Positions 47,335-55,880 of a DNA stretch of 64,000 bases are shown piece after piece; position 1 is the first letter of the stretch, and each line of letters starts with the position of its first letter. Origin of the DNA: Streptomyces bluensis (lineage in GTDB: Bacteria; Actinomycetota; Actinomycetes; Streptomycetales; Streptomycetaceae); NCBI RefSeq assembly GCF_014650715.1, contig NZ_BMVM01000031.1, positions 1 through 64,000 on the forward strand, read 5' to 3'. The position numbers and the translations under genes are program-made. The notes beneath the pieces were generated by a model. The model worked only from the letters and a program-made list of their open reading frames with translations, had not been told where the DNA came from and did no database searches.

Positions 47335-47356
47335 GTATATCTCACATCAGATATAC
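47335..47356. promoter_or_regulatory. Dyad immediately before murA2-like gene
   Basis: GTATATCT (47335-47342) and AGATATAC (47349-47356) are perfect inverted repeats with a six-base spacer, ending nine bases before the start codon. AGATATAC also contains a possible -10 hexamer. The encoded protein begins with an HTH domain, so autoregulation is plausible. Confidence 0.55.
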
Positions 47357-47365
47357 GGTCGCCTC

Positions 47366-48895
47366 ATGGGAGACGACTACCTCGTACGCATCGGCAGACT
47401 CATCCGTGACGCCCGGCAGCACCGGGGCTGGACACAGTCGCAACTCGCGGAGGCGCTCGGCACCAGCCAGAGCGCCGTGAACCGCATTGAGCGCGGCAAC
47501 CAAAACATCAGTCTTGAGATGATCGCTCGAATCGGTGAAGCGCTGGACAGCGAGATCGTCTCGCTGGGCTACGCGGGTCCGATGCATCTGCGCGTGGTCG
47601 GCGGCCGCCGCCTGTCCGGTGCCATCGACGTGAAGACCAGCAAGAACGCGTGTGTCGCGCTGCTGTGCGCCACGCTGCTCAACAAGGGGCGCACCGTGCT
47701 GCGCCGGGTCGCCCGCATCGAGGAGGTGTACCGCCTTCTGGAGGTACTCGGATCGATCGGTGTCCGCACCCGGTGGATCAACGACGGGGTCGACCTGGAG
47801 ATCGTGCCCCCGGCCGATCTCGACATGAACGCCATCGACGCGGAGGCGGCCCGCCGTACCCGCTCGATCATCATGTTCCTCGGCCCGCTGCTGCACCGTC
47901 TGGACCGCTTCCGGCTGCCCTACGCGGGCGGTTGCGACCTCGGCACGCGGACGATCGAGCCCCACATGATCGCGCTGCGCCGCTTCGGACTGGACATCAC
48001 CGCGACCGAGGGCCAGTACCACGCCACGGTGGACCGCGCGGTCAGCCCGGGGCGGCCGATCGTGCTGACGGAGCGCGGCGACACGGTGACCGAGAACGCG
48101 CTGCTCGCCGCCGCCCGGCACGACGGCACGACCGTCATCCGCAACGCCTCGTCCAACTACATGGTCCAGGACCTGTGCTTCTTCCTGGAGGCCCTGGGCG
48201 TGCGCGTGGAGGGCATCGGGACGACCACCCTCACCGTGCACGGTGTGCCGGACATCGACGTGGATGTCGACTACTCCCCCTCGGAGGACCCGGTCGAGGC
48301 GATGAGCCTGCTGGCCGCCGCCGTGGTGACGGAGTCGGAACTGACGGTCCGTCGCGTCCCCATCGAGTTCCTGGAGATCGAGCTCGCGGTCCTGGAGGAG
48401 ATGGGCCTCGACCACGACCGCACGCCCGAGTACGTCGCCGACAACGGCCGTACGCGTCTGGTGGACCTCACCGTCCGGCCCTCCAAACTGGAGGCGCCGA
48501 TCGACAAGATCCACCCGATGCCGTTCCCCGGCCTCAACATCGACAACGTGCCGTTCTTCGCGGCCATCGCCGCCTCCGCGCAGGGCAAGACCCTCATCCA
48601 CGACTGGGTCTACGACAACCGCGCGATCTACCTCACGGACCTCAACCGGCTCGGCGGCCGCCTCCAGCTCCTCGACCCGCACCGCGTGCTGGTCGAGGGC
48701 CCCACTCGCTGGCGCGCCGCCGAGATGATGTGCCCGCCCGCCCTGCGGCCCGCCGTGGTCGTCCTGCTGGCGATGATGGCGGCGGACGGCACGTCCGTCC
48801 TGCGGAACGTGTACGTCATCAACCGCGGGTACGAGGACCTGGCCGAGCGGCTCAACACGGTCGGGGCGCAGATCGAGATCTTCCGGGACATCTGA
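47366..48895 (+). CDS. murA2: HTH-MurA fusion (UDP-GlcNAc 1-carboxyvinyltransferase-like)
   Basis: A 509-residue protein with an XRE/Cro-type helix-turn-helix at about residues 8-65 (WTQSQLAEALGTSQSAVNRI) fused to an EPSP-synthase-like MurA domain (about 72-505). MurA moves enolpyruvate to UDP-GlcNAc in peptidoglycan synthesis. The PEP-binding cysteine is kept in YAGGCDLGTRTIEPH near residue 192, and the substrate-binding KTSKNACVAL near residue 93. ATG 47366 has no clear ribosome binding site, so leaderless translation is possible. A 15-bp terminator follows. From memory, S. coelicolor has this gene next to aconitase. The HTH could make it a DNA-binding sensor of cell-wall precursors. Confidence 0.88.
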   Translation: MGDDYLVRIGRLIRDARQHRGWTQSQLAEALGTSQSAVNRIERGNQNISLEMIARIGEALDSEIVSLGYAGPMHLRVVGGRRLSGAIDVKTSKNACVALLCATLLNKGRTVLRRVARIEEVYRLLEVLGSIGVRTRWINDGVDLEIVPPADLDMNAIDAEAARRTRSIIMFLGPLLHRLDRFRLPYAGGCDLGTRTIEPHMIALRRFGLDITATEGQYHATVDRAVSPGRPIVLTERGDTVTENALLAAARHDGTTVIRNASSNYMVQDLCFFLEALGVRVEGIGTTTLTVHGVPDIDVDVDYSPSEDPVEAMSLLAAAVVTESELTVRRVPIEFLEIELAVLEEMGLDHDRTPEYVADNGRTRLVDLTVRPSKLEAPIDKIHPMPFPGLNIDNVPFFAAIAASAQGKTLIHDWVYDNRAIYLTDLNRLGGRLQLLDPHRVLVEGPTRWRAAEMMCPPALRPAVVVLLAMMAADGTSVLRNVYVINRGYEDLAERLNTVGAQIEIFRDI

Positions 48896-48902
48896 ACGGC
48901 GC

Positions 48903-48938
48903 GGTGTCGTGCCCCTTGAAGGCAAGGGGCACGACACC
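48903..48938 (+). terminator. Terminator after murA2-like gene
   Basis: GGTGTCGTGCCCCTT (48903-48917) pairs perfectly over 15 bp with 48924-48938 around a six-base loop, 7 bp after the stop codon. Confidence 0.88.
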
Positions 48939-50004
48939 TCGAAATGCCAGCTGACCTGTGGATACTCACCTTCACGACCCTCCACTGATCACTGTTGTTT
49001 TTCAGCACCTTGTGCAACGCACGTGCAAGATGATCTTGAATGGTTGGCGATACGTCAGAGATACGCGACGCGCCATGACGACAACCTCACCTTGGTAGTG
49101 GCCTCAGTGAAGAAGAAGCCTTCCACCCGACAAGAGCTGCATAAGGGCGGTCTGTCCGTAGGTACTCCGGCAAGACGCCTTGCGCCTTCAGCGAGTTGTG
49201 TTATGGCGGGCGGCTTCGGTCGAGGTTGATACCGCCAGGGGACGCACGCCGCGATAATCCGTACCCCTTCACACCTCATATCAGACCTCCCCGGCTGGCG
49301 GTCATGACTTCCCTCGCCCATCCGATATGCCCGAGAGCGCCCTTGGGCGTGTGCGAGATGTTCTTGCGGCACCCACGTTCCTGGTGCGGGTGCCTGCCTG
49401 GTTGGGGTCCGCCTCCGATCGACACACCGAAGAAGATCGCAACCAGGCAGCGCTGCCGGGTTGGCGGGCCGGGAAGCCACGATGGCTGTCCGGCCCGCAG
49501 GGTGATGTTGTGATGCTGAGTCAGGCGCTGGTTGCTGCGGTGTAGCGGGCGGCGACTCCTCCCAGTTGACCAGGTCCCACAGCTTGGTGACGTAGTCGAA
49601 TAACATCCAACGTGGGCCGTGAGCAGGGTCAATCTCGGGCAAGCCAAGCCCCCGACCGCGCTGGGCGCACTGCGCCTTACCTGCTGTCGCGGTGGGCGAG
49701 GAAGACCGGGACCGTCGCGGCTGGACGTTCCGGGAGGCCTGTGGACGAACCGGGCACCCCGCCGAAAGCCGCTCCACCACCTGTTCGTCACACGGGGCAA
49801 AGGTGTCAGCGCGTTGGAGGGTCAACGACCACAGTCGGCCTGGTGCGCTGGCCGTACCCGGTGTTCACCTCCGTGACGGCTTGGCGCGAGCGAGGTGGTG
49901 AAGGTGGCCGCGCGGCGGGGCCGGATGCGCGGCGGCGGCATGGTCGCGGGCATCGCGGGCGCTCTCGGCTGCATCAGCCACTCCACAACAGCATCACTCA
50001 CTCG
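48939..50004. other. About 1.1 kb without a convincing gene
   Basis: Reading frames here have no recognisable domain, weak third-position GC bias and no good ribosome binding sites. The stretch at 48950-49350 is less GC-rich than the flanks. It follows the last gene of the core-like segment and precedes accessory genes, so it may be decayed mobile DNA. No tRNA, attachment repeat or hairpin pair could be seen. Confidence 0.5.
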
Positions 50005-50976
50005 TCAGGCGCGAGGCGGGTTGCACTCCCACCAGACCGTCCAAGGATAGGAGCCGTCGCGGCGCCAGTCCTCCAGATGCCAAACGGGATTCCCTTGGGC
50101 GAACTGGTGGTGGCATGCGAACTGGTCGTACAGGCCGCCGCGGTTGTGGGGGATGAGGTGCCCGTACTCCTGCAGCAATTCCGTCCAGGCGATGCCCGTG
50201 CCGATGTTGGGCCGTATCAGCTGGTTGTGCCGGAACCAATGGGCAGTCGCCACATAGAAGGACGGCCCGTCTCCGCGCACGGCCCAGTGTGCCGAGAGGA
50301 TGGCACCCCCGCTCGCCTGCGCATCCGCCACCACGGGATGCGCGGCCGTGTCATGCCGCACGGTCTGCACCACGCTGTTCCCCTCGATGCGGTACGAGGC
50401 GGGCACAGCCTTCCCGTTGGCGTCCCTTGCCGTCGGGGCGTCGATCCCGCCTACCGGATTTCCGCGTGCGTCCATTACTGCGACACTGCCGTCCTTGCCC
50501 TGGCTGAGCCGGCCTCCCTTCGGCACATCCACGGGGTAGGTGAACTCGCTGGGCGCCGCCACGTCATTCAGCACGGCCTGCACCCGAGCACTGCGCTCCA
50601 TCGGCCGCACGGCGAGGTCGGTGTGCGGCAGCGCGTCGGGATAGGCGACAGTGCCGTCCTTCGCCAGCTGAGCGGGACGCTGGGCAGCCCCCTTCGGCAG
50701 ACTCAGACTCAACGGCGCGCGGTCGCCTGCACCTGACCGGGCCAGCGTCAGGCTGTCACGGCTGGTGTCGGGCGGGTCGATGCGCAGGTGGTGGCCGCTT
50801 GCCGCCAGCCCCTGCCCGGCCTGAGTGCGGGCCCGGACGAATTCCTGCCCGCTGTCCGGGAAAACCTTGTCGATCCGCTCGGCGATACGCACCGCCTTTG
50901 CCGCTGCGCCATCGGGCCGGCCGGTCGGCGCACCGGCTGCCTGCGCTGGCGGCACCAGGACCGAGCCGAACAGCAC
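50005..50976 (-). CDS. Secreted DUF2599-like protein, N-terminus disturbed
   Basis: A secreted protein of about 323 residues. The C-terminal 80 residues match the DUF2599 pattern: W-rich start, then YDQFACHHQFA, a WHLEDWR stretch and a final CNP. Its function is unknown. The in-frame GTG at 50976 cuts the signal peptide (LFGSVLVPPAQA follows directly). In-frame codons upstream read GRLLGSAAGAAV but meet a stop with no start codon. A GTG at 51029 with GGGAGG before it is one base out of frame, separated by a run of five G. A one-base insertion there would restore a full signal peptide. Confidence 0.65.
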   Translation of the reverse strand: MLFGSVLVPPAQAAGAPTGRPDGAAAKAVRIAERIDKVFPDSGQEFVRARTQAGQGLAASGHHLRIDPPDTSRDSLTLARSGAGDRAPLSLSLPKGAAQRPAQLAKDGTVAYPDALPHTDLAVRPMERSARVQAVLNDVAAPSEFTYPVDVPKGGRLSQGKDGSVAVMDARGNPVGGIDAPTARDANGKAVPASYRIEGNSVVQTVRHDTAAHPVVADAQASGGAILSAHWAVRGDGPSFYVATAHWFRHNQLIRPNIGTGIAWTELLQEYGHLIPHNRGGLYDQFACHHQFAQGNPVWHLEDWRRDGSYPWTVWWECNPPRA

Positions 50977-51480
50977 CGCCGCTCCCGCAGCCGAGCCAAG
51001 AAGTCGTCCCGGTGAAGCCCCCAGCTCACGACGGTGCCCTCCCGCACCACTGTTGCGCTGGCCTCACGCATCGCGACGGCACAATGTGTGTGCTGTGGCC
51101 CAGCCAGCAACTGTTTCGGGCCTCACACGGCACAACACCGGACGCATCCGCGCGGCGTGGAATTTCCCGCGCCTGTCCCCAGTTGCCCCGTGTCCGCTCC
51201 GGCTGACCGGATTCGTCACGTACGGAACGCGGCACGTGGTACGTGGTACGCGGCCCGGCTGATGGCGTCGTGCTGCGCGGCTCACGCTGCGACGAGCAAG
51301 GTGCAGGTCCAACGGCGCTGACGCCCCGGCGACGGACACATGACGTCTGGTCACGCGCACCTGGCGCTCCGAAGGCAGGCTGGGCTCGTCGGCGGCCTGG
51401 CCCCCGGTGCTGGAGGCGAAGACGATCAGGTACGTCGAAGAGCCGTCGGCCCCGTACGGACAGCGTTGGTCCCTCCGAGG
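50977..51480. other. Intergenic region, possible gene remnant
   Basis: No complete gene is visible. A plus-strand frame ending at 51496 (peptide RYVEEPSAPYGQRWSLRGY) looks like a coding 3' end but has no start, and it runs into the 3' end of rpsR2. I do not recognise it. Confidence 0.35.
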
Positions 51481-51723
51481 CTATCGGGAGCTGTAGGGGA
51501 GGAGCGCCATCTCTCGTGCGTTCTTGATCGCCTTCGCTATCTGCCGCTGCTGCTGACGTGTCACGTGAGTCACCCGACGGCTGCGGATCTTCCCGCGGTC
51601 GGAGATGAACTTCCGCAGCAGATCCGTGTCCTTGTAATCGATGGAGGTGATGCCGGCGGCGTCCAGGGGGTTGACGCGCCGGCGTGTGACGGCCTGCCGC
51701 CGGGTGCTTGTGGGTCGGGGCAT
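51481..51723 (-). CDS. rpsR2: 30S ribosomal protein S18, zinc-free paralogue
   Basis: An 80-residue ribosomal protein S18 with the core NPLDAAGITSIDYKDTDLLR and KIRSRRVTHVTRQQQRQ. It has no cysteine, so it is the form that replaces the zinc-binding protein when zinc is short. It is the last gene of a four-gene operon (rpmG, rpmE2, CobW-like, rpsR2). ATG 51723 has AGAGG about 12 bases upstream. From memory, S. coelicolor has the same set under Zur control. Confidence 0.9.
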   Translation of the reverse strand: MPRPTSTRRQAVTRRRVNPLDAAGITSIDYKDTDLLRKFISDRGKIRSRRVTHVTRQQQRQIAKAIKNAREMALLPYSSR

Positions 51724-51799
51724 GGTGAGGTCGATCCTCTCTTTCAACGGGATGCGGTGGAACGCACGAGCTGTACGGCGGAGCGGTACAGCTCGCGGT

Positions 51800-52975
51800 T
51801 CAGGTCACTGGGTCGAGCAAGTCGTCGAAGGCGTGCGGAAGTTGCCTCCAGCGGTCCCTGCCCGCCGCGTACTCGTCCTCGGTGAGCAGGCACGAATCGA
51901 GCAGGGTCGCCAGACCGTCGCGGTCCAGGCCGGGCGAGGTGAAGGTGAGGTGCTGGCAGCGGTCGCCGTGTTCGGGGTGCCAGTCCACGGAGGCGGCGAC
52001 GCGGCGTTCGGCGGGCACCATCTCCCAGGCGGCGTCGGGCAGGGCGGCCAGCCAGGGGCCGGCCGACTCCACGCACAGCGCGCCGCCCGCGGCGTCCCAG
52101 GACAGCAGCGTGTCGGGGCGGTCGGCCAGCCAGAACCGCCCGCGGCTGCGGGCGGCGGCGCAGGTCAGGTCCTCCAGCGCGGCGTAGAGGCGCTGCGGGT
52201 GGAAGGGCCGTTGGCGCCGCCAGACGAAGGTGCTCACACCGTGCTCCTCGCATTCCTGCGGCAGAAGCGCGCACGCAGGATGCACACGGGCGCCGGCCGC
52301 TGCCACGTCGAAGCCCGCCGGCAGAGCGGCCTGCAGGGTGCCACTGTCCACGCGCACCTTTCGTGCGCCTGGCGTGAGCTGGGCGAGCAACGCGTGGTCG
52401 GCGTCGTCGGCCGACTCGCCGCCCTCCTCGCACGAACTGCCCTCAACGAGAGCGATCACCGTGGGGTACTCCAGTTGCCGGGCGAAGGTGTCGGCGACGG
52501 TGCGCTGGTCGGTCCGGGCGGCGGCGAGGCCGACATCGGCCAGGTCGTCCCCGTTGGCCAGGTACGGCAGGACGAGCGCCGGATCGACCACGGTGACGAC
52601 CCCGGTCAGCGCCAGCGGTGCGCCGGCGGCAGCGATGACCGTGGCCATGCCCTGAGGTTCGACGGAATCCCACAGTTCCACGACGGCAAGCTGGTGCCTG
52701 CCTTGCTCGGCGAGCCGCAGGAGTTCGGGGACGAGGTCCTCGCGCAGCGCGCAGCACGCACAGTCGTTCACCAGGGGTGCGTCGCCACTGCCCAGCAGGC
52801 CCTTGGCGTCGCGTACGGTGCGGTGCGCCGCACCGTCGGCGGCGGACGTCAGGTCGTGGTGCAGCACGACCGCGCCGGGGACCGTACGCAGGATCTCGTC
52901 CACGGCGGCCCTGCGGGCGTCGGCGTGCAGCCCGGCGACGATCGCGACCGGCAGCCGCGCCTTGTGCCCGCTCAC
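51800..52975 (-). CDS. CobW-like zinc-homeostasis protein
   Basis: A 391-residue member of the CobW/COG0523 group, which are thought to be metal chaperones under zinc shortage. The metal-binding CxCC motif is present in VNDCACCALREDL near residue 72, and a CobW C-terminal domain lies at about residues 255-370 (FVWRRQRPFHPQRLYAAL). Where family members have a GxxGxGKT P-loop, this protein reads AIVAGLHADARRAAVDEIL, with no GK(S/T), so GTP hydrolysis may be lost or altered. The GTG start overlaps the rpmE2 stop by GTGA. Confidence 0.85.
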   Translation of the reverse strand: MSGHKARLPVAIVAGLHADARRAAVDEILRTVPGAVVLHHDLTSAADGAAHRTVRDAKGLLGSGDAPLVNDCACCALREDLVPELLRLAEQGRHQLAVVELWDSVEPQGMATVIAAAGAPLALTGVVTVVDPALVLPYLANGDDLADVGLAAARTDQRTVADTFARQLEYPTVIALVEGSSCEEGGESADDADHALLAQLTPGARKVRVDSGTLQAALPAGFDVAAAGARVHPACALLPQECEEHGVSTFVWRRQRPFHPQRLYAALEDLTCAAARSRGRFWLADRPDTLLSWDAAGGALCVESAGPWLAALPDAAWEMVPAERRVAASVDWHPEHGDRCQHLTFTSPGLDRDGLATLLDSCLLTEDEYAAGRDRWRQLPHAFDDLLDPVT

Positions 52976-53232
52976 CGGCTGCTCCGTCCGCGGTTGCCGT
53001 AACGCCGCTCGAAGCGCTCGACCCGTCCTGCGGTGTCCAGGACGCGCTGGGTACCGGTGTAGAAGGGATGGCTCGCCGAGGAGATCTCGACGTCGATGAC
53101 CGGATAGGTGTTGCCGTCCTCCCACTCGACGGTCTTGTCGCTCGTGGCCGTCGACCGGGTGAGGAAGGCGAAGTCGGCGGCCCGGTCGCGGAAGACGACC
53201 GGGCGGTACTCGGGGTGGATTCCCGGCTTCAC
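52972..53232 (-). CDS. rpmE2: 50S ribosomal protein L31, type B
   Basis: An 86-residue L31 of the zinc-free type B: MKPGIHPEYRPVVFRD at the start and ISSASHPFYTGTQR in the middle, with no cysteine. It can replace zinc-bound L31 and free its zinc. The GTG start has AGGAG upstream inside the end of rpmG. It overlaps the CobW-like gene. Confidence 0.92.
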   Translation of the reverse strand: MKPGIHPEYRPVVFRDRAADFAFLTRSTATSDKTVEWEDGNTYPVIDVEISSASHPFYTGTQRVLDTAGRVERFERRYGNRGRSSR

Positions 53233-53237
53233 TGCGC

Positions 53238-53402
53238 TCAGCGCTCCTCACGGAAGTCGACGTGACGGCCGACGACCGGGTCGTACTTGCGCAGCGTCAG
53301 CCGGTCGGGATCGTTACGGCGGTTCTTGCGGGTCACGTAGGTGTAGCCGGTGCCGGCGGTGGACCTCAGCTTGATGATCGGTCGGAGTTCGTTACGGGCC
53401 AT
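53238..53402 (-). CDS. rpmG: 50S ribosomal protein L33, zinc-free paralogue
   Basis: A 54-residue L33, starting MARNELRPIIKLRSTAGTG and containing YVTRKNRRNDPDRL. None of the four zinc-binding cysteines of the classical form is present. It is the first gene of the operon, 5 bp before rpmE2, and its start codon lies about 20 bp from the Zur-like box. Confidence 0.92.
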   Translation of the reverse strand: MARNELRPIIKLRSTAGTGYTYVTRKNRRNDPDRLTLRKYDPVVGRHVDFREER

Positions 53403-53423
53403 GGACGGCAGCATACACGCTAT

Positions 53424-53438
53424 TGATTTTCATTTTCA
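53424..53438. promoter_or_regulatory. Zur-box-like site between divergent ribosomal genes
   Basis: TGATTTTCATTTTCA fits the 7-1-7 Zur motif TGAAAATGATTTTCA well in its right half (ATTTTCA) and less well in its left half. It lies in the AT-rich 80-bp gap between rpmG and rpmB2, where a Zur repressor would control both operons. Confidence 0.75.
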
Positions 53439-53482
53439 TTAAGCTGCTAGTGTGCTGCCACAGCCACCACCAAGGAGGAAAC

Positions 53483-53719
53483 GTGTCCGCCCACTGCCAG
53501 CTCACCGGTCGACAGCCCGGCTTCGGCCATCACATCTCCCACTCTCACCGGCGCAGCAAGCGCCGTTTCGACCCCAACATCCAGCGCAAGCGCTACTGGC
53601 TGCCCAGCGAAGGCCGCCACGTCCGGCTCACCCTCTCCGCCAAGGGCATCAAGACGGTCGACACGATCGGCATCGAGGCCGCGGTGGCGCGCATCCGCGC
53701 CCGGGGAGGGAAGGCCTGA
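53483..53719 (+). CDS. rpmB2: 50S ribosomal protein L28, zinc-free paralogue
   Basis: A 78-residue L28 (CQLTGRQPGFGHHISHSHRR at residues 5-24, then RFDPNIQRKRYW). Only one cysteine remains, so the zinc knuckle of the classical form is missing. The GTG start follows AAGGAGG. It overlaps rpsN2 by one base. It is divergent from the rpmG operon. Confidence 0.92.
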   Translation: MSAHCQLTGRQPGFGHHISHSHRRSKRRFDPNIQRKRYWLPSEGRHVRLTLSAKGIKTVDTIGIEAAVARIRARGGKA

Positions 53720-54024
53720 TGGCGAAGAAGAGCAAGATCGCGAAGAATGAGCAGCGGCGCCGCGTCGTGGCCCGCTACGCCGCCCGCCGCGCCGAGCTGA
53801 AGGTGATCATCTCGTCTCCCCGGACATCCGACGAGGACCGCGCCGCCGCCCAGAGGGAACTGCGCCGACAGCCGCGCGACGCGAGCGCCACCCGCCTCCG
53901 CAACCGCGACTCCGTGGACGGCCGCCCCCGCGGCCACCTGCGCGCCTTCGGCCTGTCGCGCATCCGCGTACGTGAGATGGCCCACGCGGGCGAGCTGCCC
54001 GGCGTCACCAAGAGCAGTTGGTGA
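53719..54024 (+). CDS. rpsN2: 30S ribosomal protein S14, zinc-free paralogue
   Basis: A 101-residue S14 of the long, cysteine-free type: MAKKSKIAKNEQRRR at the start and RDSVDGRPRGHLRAFGLSR near residue 65. The short zinc-binding S14 is about 61 residues with a CxxC pair, absent here. It shares one base with the end of rpmB2. Two hairpins follow. Confidence 0.93.
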   Translation: MAKKSKIAKNEQRRRVVARYAARRAELKVIISSPRTSDEDRAAAQRELRRQPRDASATRLRNRDSVDGRPRGHLRAFGLSRIRVREMAHAGELPGVTKSSW

Positions 54025-54083
54025 CCCACTCCCATCCGCTCACGCCGAGAGACCCACGGCTGCCGTACCGGCCGCATACCACT

Positions 54084-54105
54084 GTGCCGCCCGCGCGTGC
54101 GGCAC
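54084..54105 (+). terminator. Hairpin 1 after rpsN2
   Basis: GTGCCGC (54084-54090) pairs with GCGGCAC (54099-54105) around an eight-base loop, 60 bp after the rpsN2 stop. Confidence 0.5.
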
Positions 54106-54148
54106 TGTCGGAGTCCGGCCGGGGATAGGCCGCGTCGGCGCCCCCCTC

Positions 54149-54180
54149 GTCTGCGGACCGGCCCGGTCCGGTCCGCAGAC
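54149..54180 (+). terminator. Hairpin 2 after rpsN2
   Basis: GTCTGCGGACCGG (54149-54161) pairs perfectly with 54168-54180 around six bases. It is the stronger of the two candidate terminators. Confidence 0.65.
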
Positions 54181-54488
54181 GGAAACGGCGACAGCGGGCG
54201 CGGGGGCGGCCGACGGAGCGACTGCCCGCCGGAACTTCGGCGAAAGCGTTGAAAGCGCCCTCTTCAATGTGGGCCCCGGCCACGTAGTCCATGGCCTGGG
54301 CCACCGCGCCATGGAGACGCTGCGGTGCTTGCAGCAAGCCCGGATCCTCTCGTGAAGCCGCGCGCCCCTCATTCCGGCCCGGAGACATCAGTTGTGGCCC
54401 GCGTGCCCGGGGCCTCCCACGCAGCGCAGGAGACCTTCGTTGCGTGGTTGCTGTGGAGCTACCGGTCATAGAGCAGCACTTCGCGCCC

Positions 54489-55835
54489 CTAGGGCGTGTT
54501 TCGAAAGTCCCGCCTGCCCCGCGGCGCCTGGCACGCACGCTCGCGGCGTTGCCTGAGCTGGTCGGCTTCGTTGTGCTGGTCATGGTGGGGGTGGATGAAG
54601 CAGGTTTGTGGGCTGGGGAGTTGGAGTCGGTGCTCGCGCGGGTTGCGGGCCGGTTCTCAAGGGTGGATCTGCGGTGGCGGATGCGGGACTACGTGCGTGG
54701 TCTGCTGGCTCCGGTGGAGCGGAAGAACGGCTGGCAGCTCGCCGAGTACGCAGGTCACCGTGGGCCGGCAGGCTTCCAGCATCTGCTGAACGGTGCGGCC
54801 TGGGACGTCGACGCGGTCCGGGACGACGTGCAGAATTACGTCGCCGAGGGCCTCGGCACCCCGGACGGGGTCCTGATCGTGGACGACACCGGCTTCCTCA
54901 AGAAGGGCACCACGTCCGCTGGGGTGCAAAGACAGTACTCGGGTACGGCCGGCCGGACGGAGAACTGCCGGATTGGAGTCTTCGCCGCCTACGCCTCGGC
55001 CAAGGGCAGAGCGTTGGTGGACCGGGAGCTGTATCTGCCGCAGTCGTGGACCTCGGATGCGGACCGCTGCCGGGCGGCGAAGGTCCCTGACAGTCGCGTC
55101 TTTGCGACCAAGGGCGAGCTGGCCCGCGCGATGACCCTGCGGGCGCCGGCCTCCCCCCTGCCGATCGCCTGGGTGACGGGCGACTGTGCCTACGGACAGG
55201 AATGGCGCATGCGCCGCACCCTGGAAGAAGCCGGTGTCGGCTACGTCCTGGCCGTGCCGAAGTCACAGCGACTGCACGCTCCCTTCGGCCGTACGACCAG
55301 GCCATCGCCGATGCCCCCGGCGAGGCATGGGAAGACCACTCCTGCGGCGACGGTGCCAAAGGCCCGCGCCTCTACGATTGGGCCGCCGCACGCCTGCCGG
55401 CGATCAGCGTCTTCGACGGCGACAGGCCCACCCACGAGCGGTGGATACCGGGCCGCCGCAGCCTGGCCCGCCCGGACGAGATTGCCTACTCTCGCCTACG
55501 CCCCCAACGGCACCAGCGTTGCTGACCTTGTCCGGATCGCTGGCTCGCGCTGGGCGATCGAGGAAGCCTTCCAGACCGCAAAGAACGAATGCGGCCCCGA
55601 CCAGTACGAGGTCCGCCGTTATCCGGGCTGGTATCGCCACATCACTCTGGCCATGCTCGCCCACGTGTTTCTGTCCGTCGTCGCGGCCCAGGCCACCGAA
55701 AGGGGGGCCGCAGAAACGACCCCACCAGCACCATCCGCTTCACGGTGGCAGAGGAGAAACCTCAGATCAGGGGCCTGGGGGTCCCTTGTTATCCAGTCCA
55801 ATTGGAGGGGCCGACCCGCGTGGCCGATCACGTAG
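54489..55835 (+). mobile_element. Decayed IS701-family insertion sequence
   Basis: The left end starts CTAGGGCGTGTTTCGAAAG, matching the left end of the palindromic element at 52-138. The transposase remnant follows. No inverted copy of the left end and no second CTAG is found up to 55880, so the right end is missing or too diverged to see. The right boundary given is that of the reading frame, not of the element. Confidence 0.75.
54582..55835 (+). pseudogene. IS701-family transposase, frameshifted
   Basis: A DDE transposase of the IS701 type. The N-terminal two thirds are intact from ATG 54582 (MVGVDEAGLWAG; VLIVDDTGFLKKGTTSAGVQ holds the first catalytic aspartate). Homology leaves this frame near 55280-55295 (after AVPKSQRL), runs in the +2 frame (DQAIADAPGEAWEDHSCGDG, then LYDWAAARLP), and returns near 55490 (LAYAPNGTSVADLVRIAGS, AIEEAFQTAKNECG). 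A third shift near 55715 leads to STIRFTVAEE, after which similarity stops. It cannot make a normal transposase. Confidence 0.85.
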
Positions 55836-55880
55836 GCCGACGCGCCTTACCGGCAGGCGGCTGTCCGGCACGGACGTGGG

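Noticed and set aside
48960..49060. tRNA or attachment site at the core/accessory boundary
   Set aside because: No cloverleaf, T-loop consensus or matching direct repeat could be found by eye.
49055..49825. 256-codon minus-strand frame in the gene-poor region
   Set aside because: No domain, poor codon pattern and no binding site; competing frames on both strands are equally long.
54005..54583. 192-codon minus-strand frame across the rpsN2 downstream region
   Set aside because: It overlaps rpsN2's end, two hairpins and the IS701 left end, and its sequence is low-complexity.
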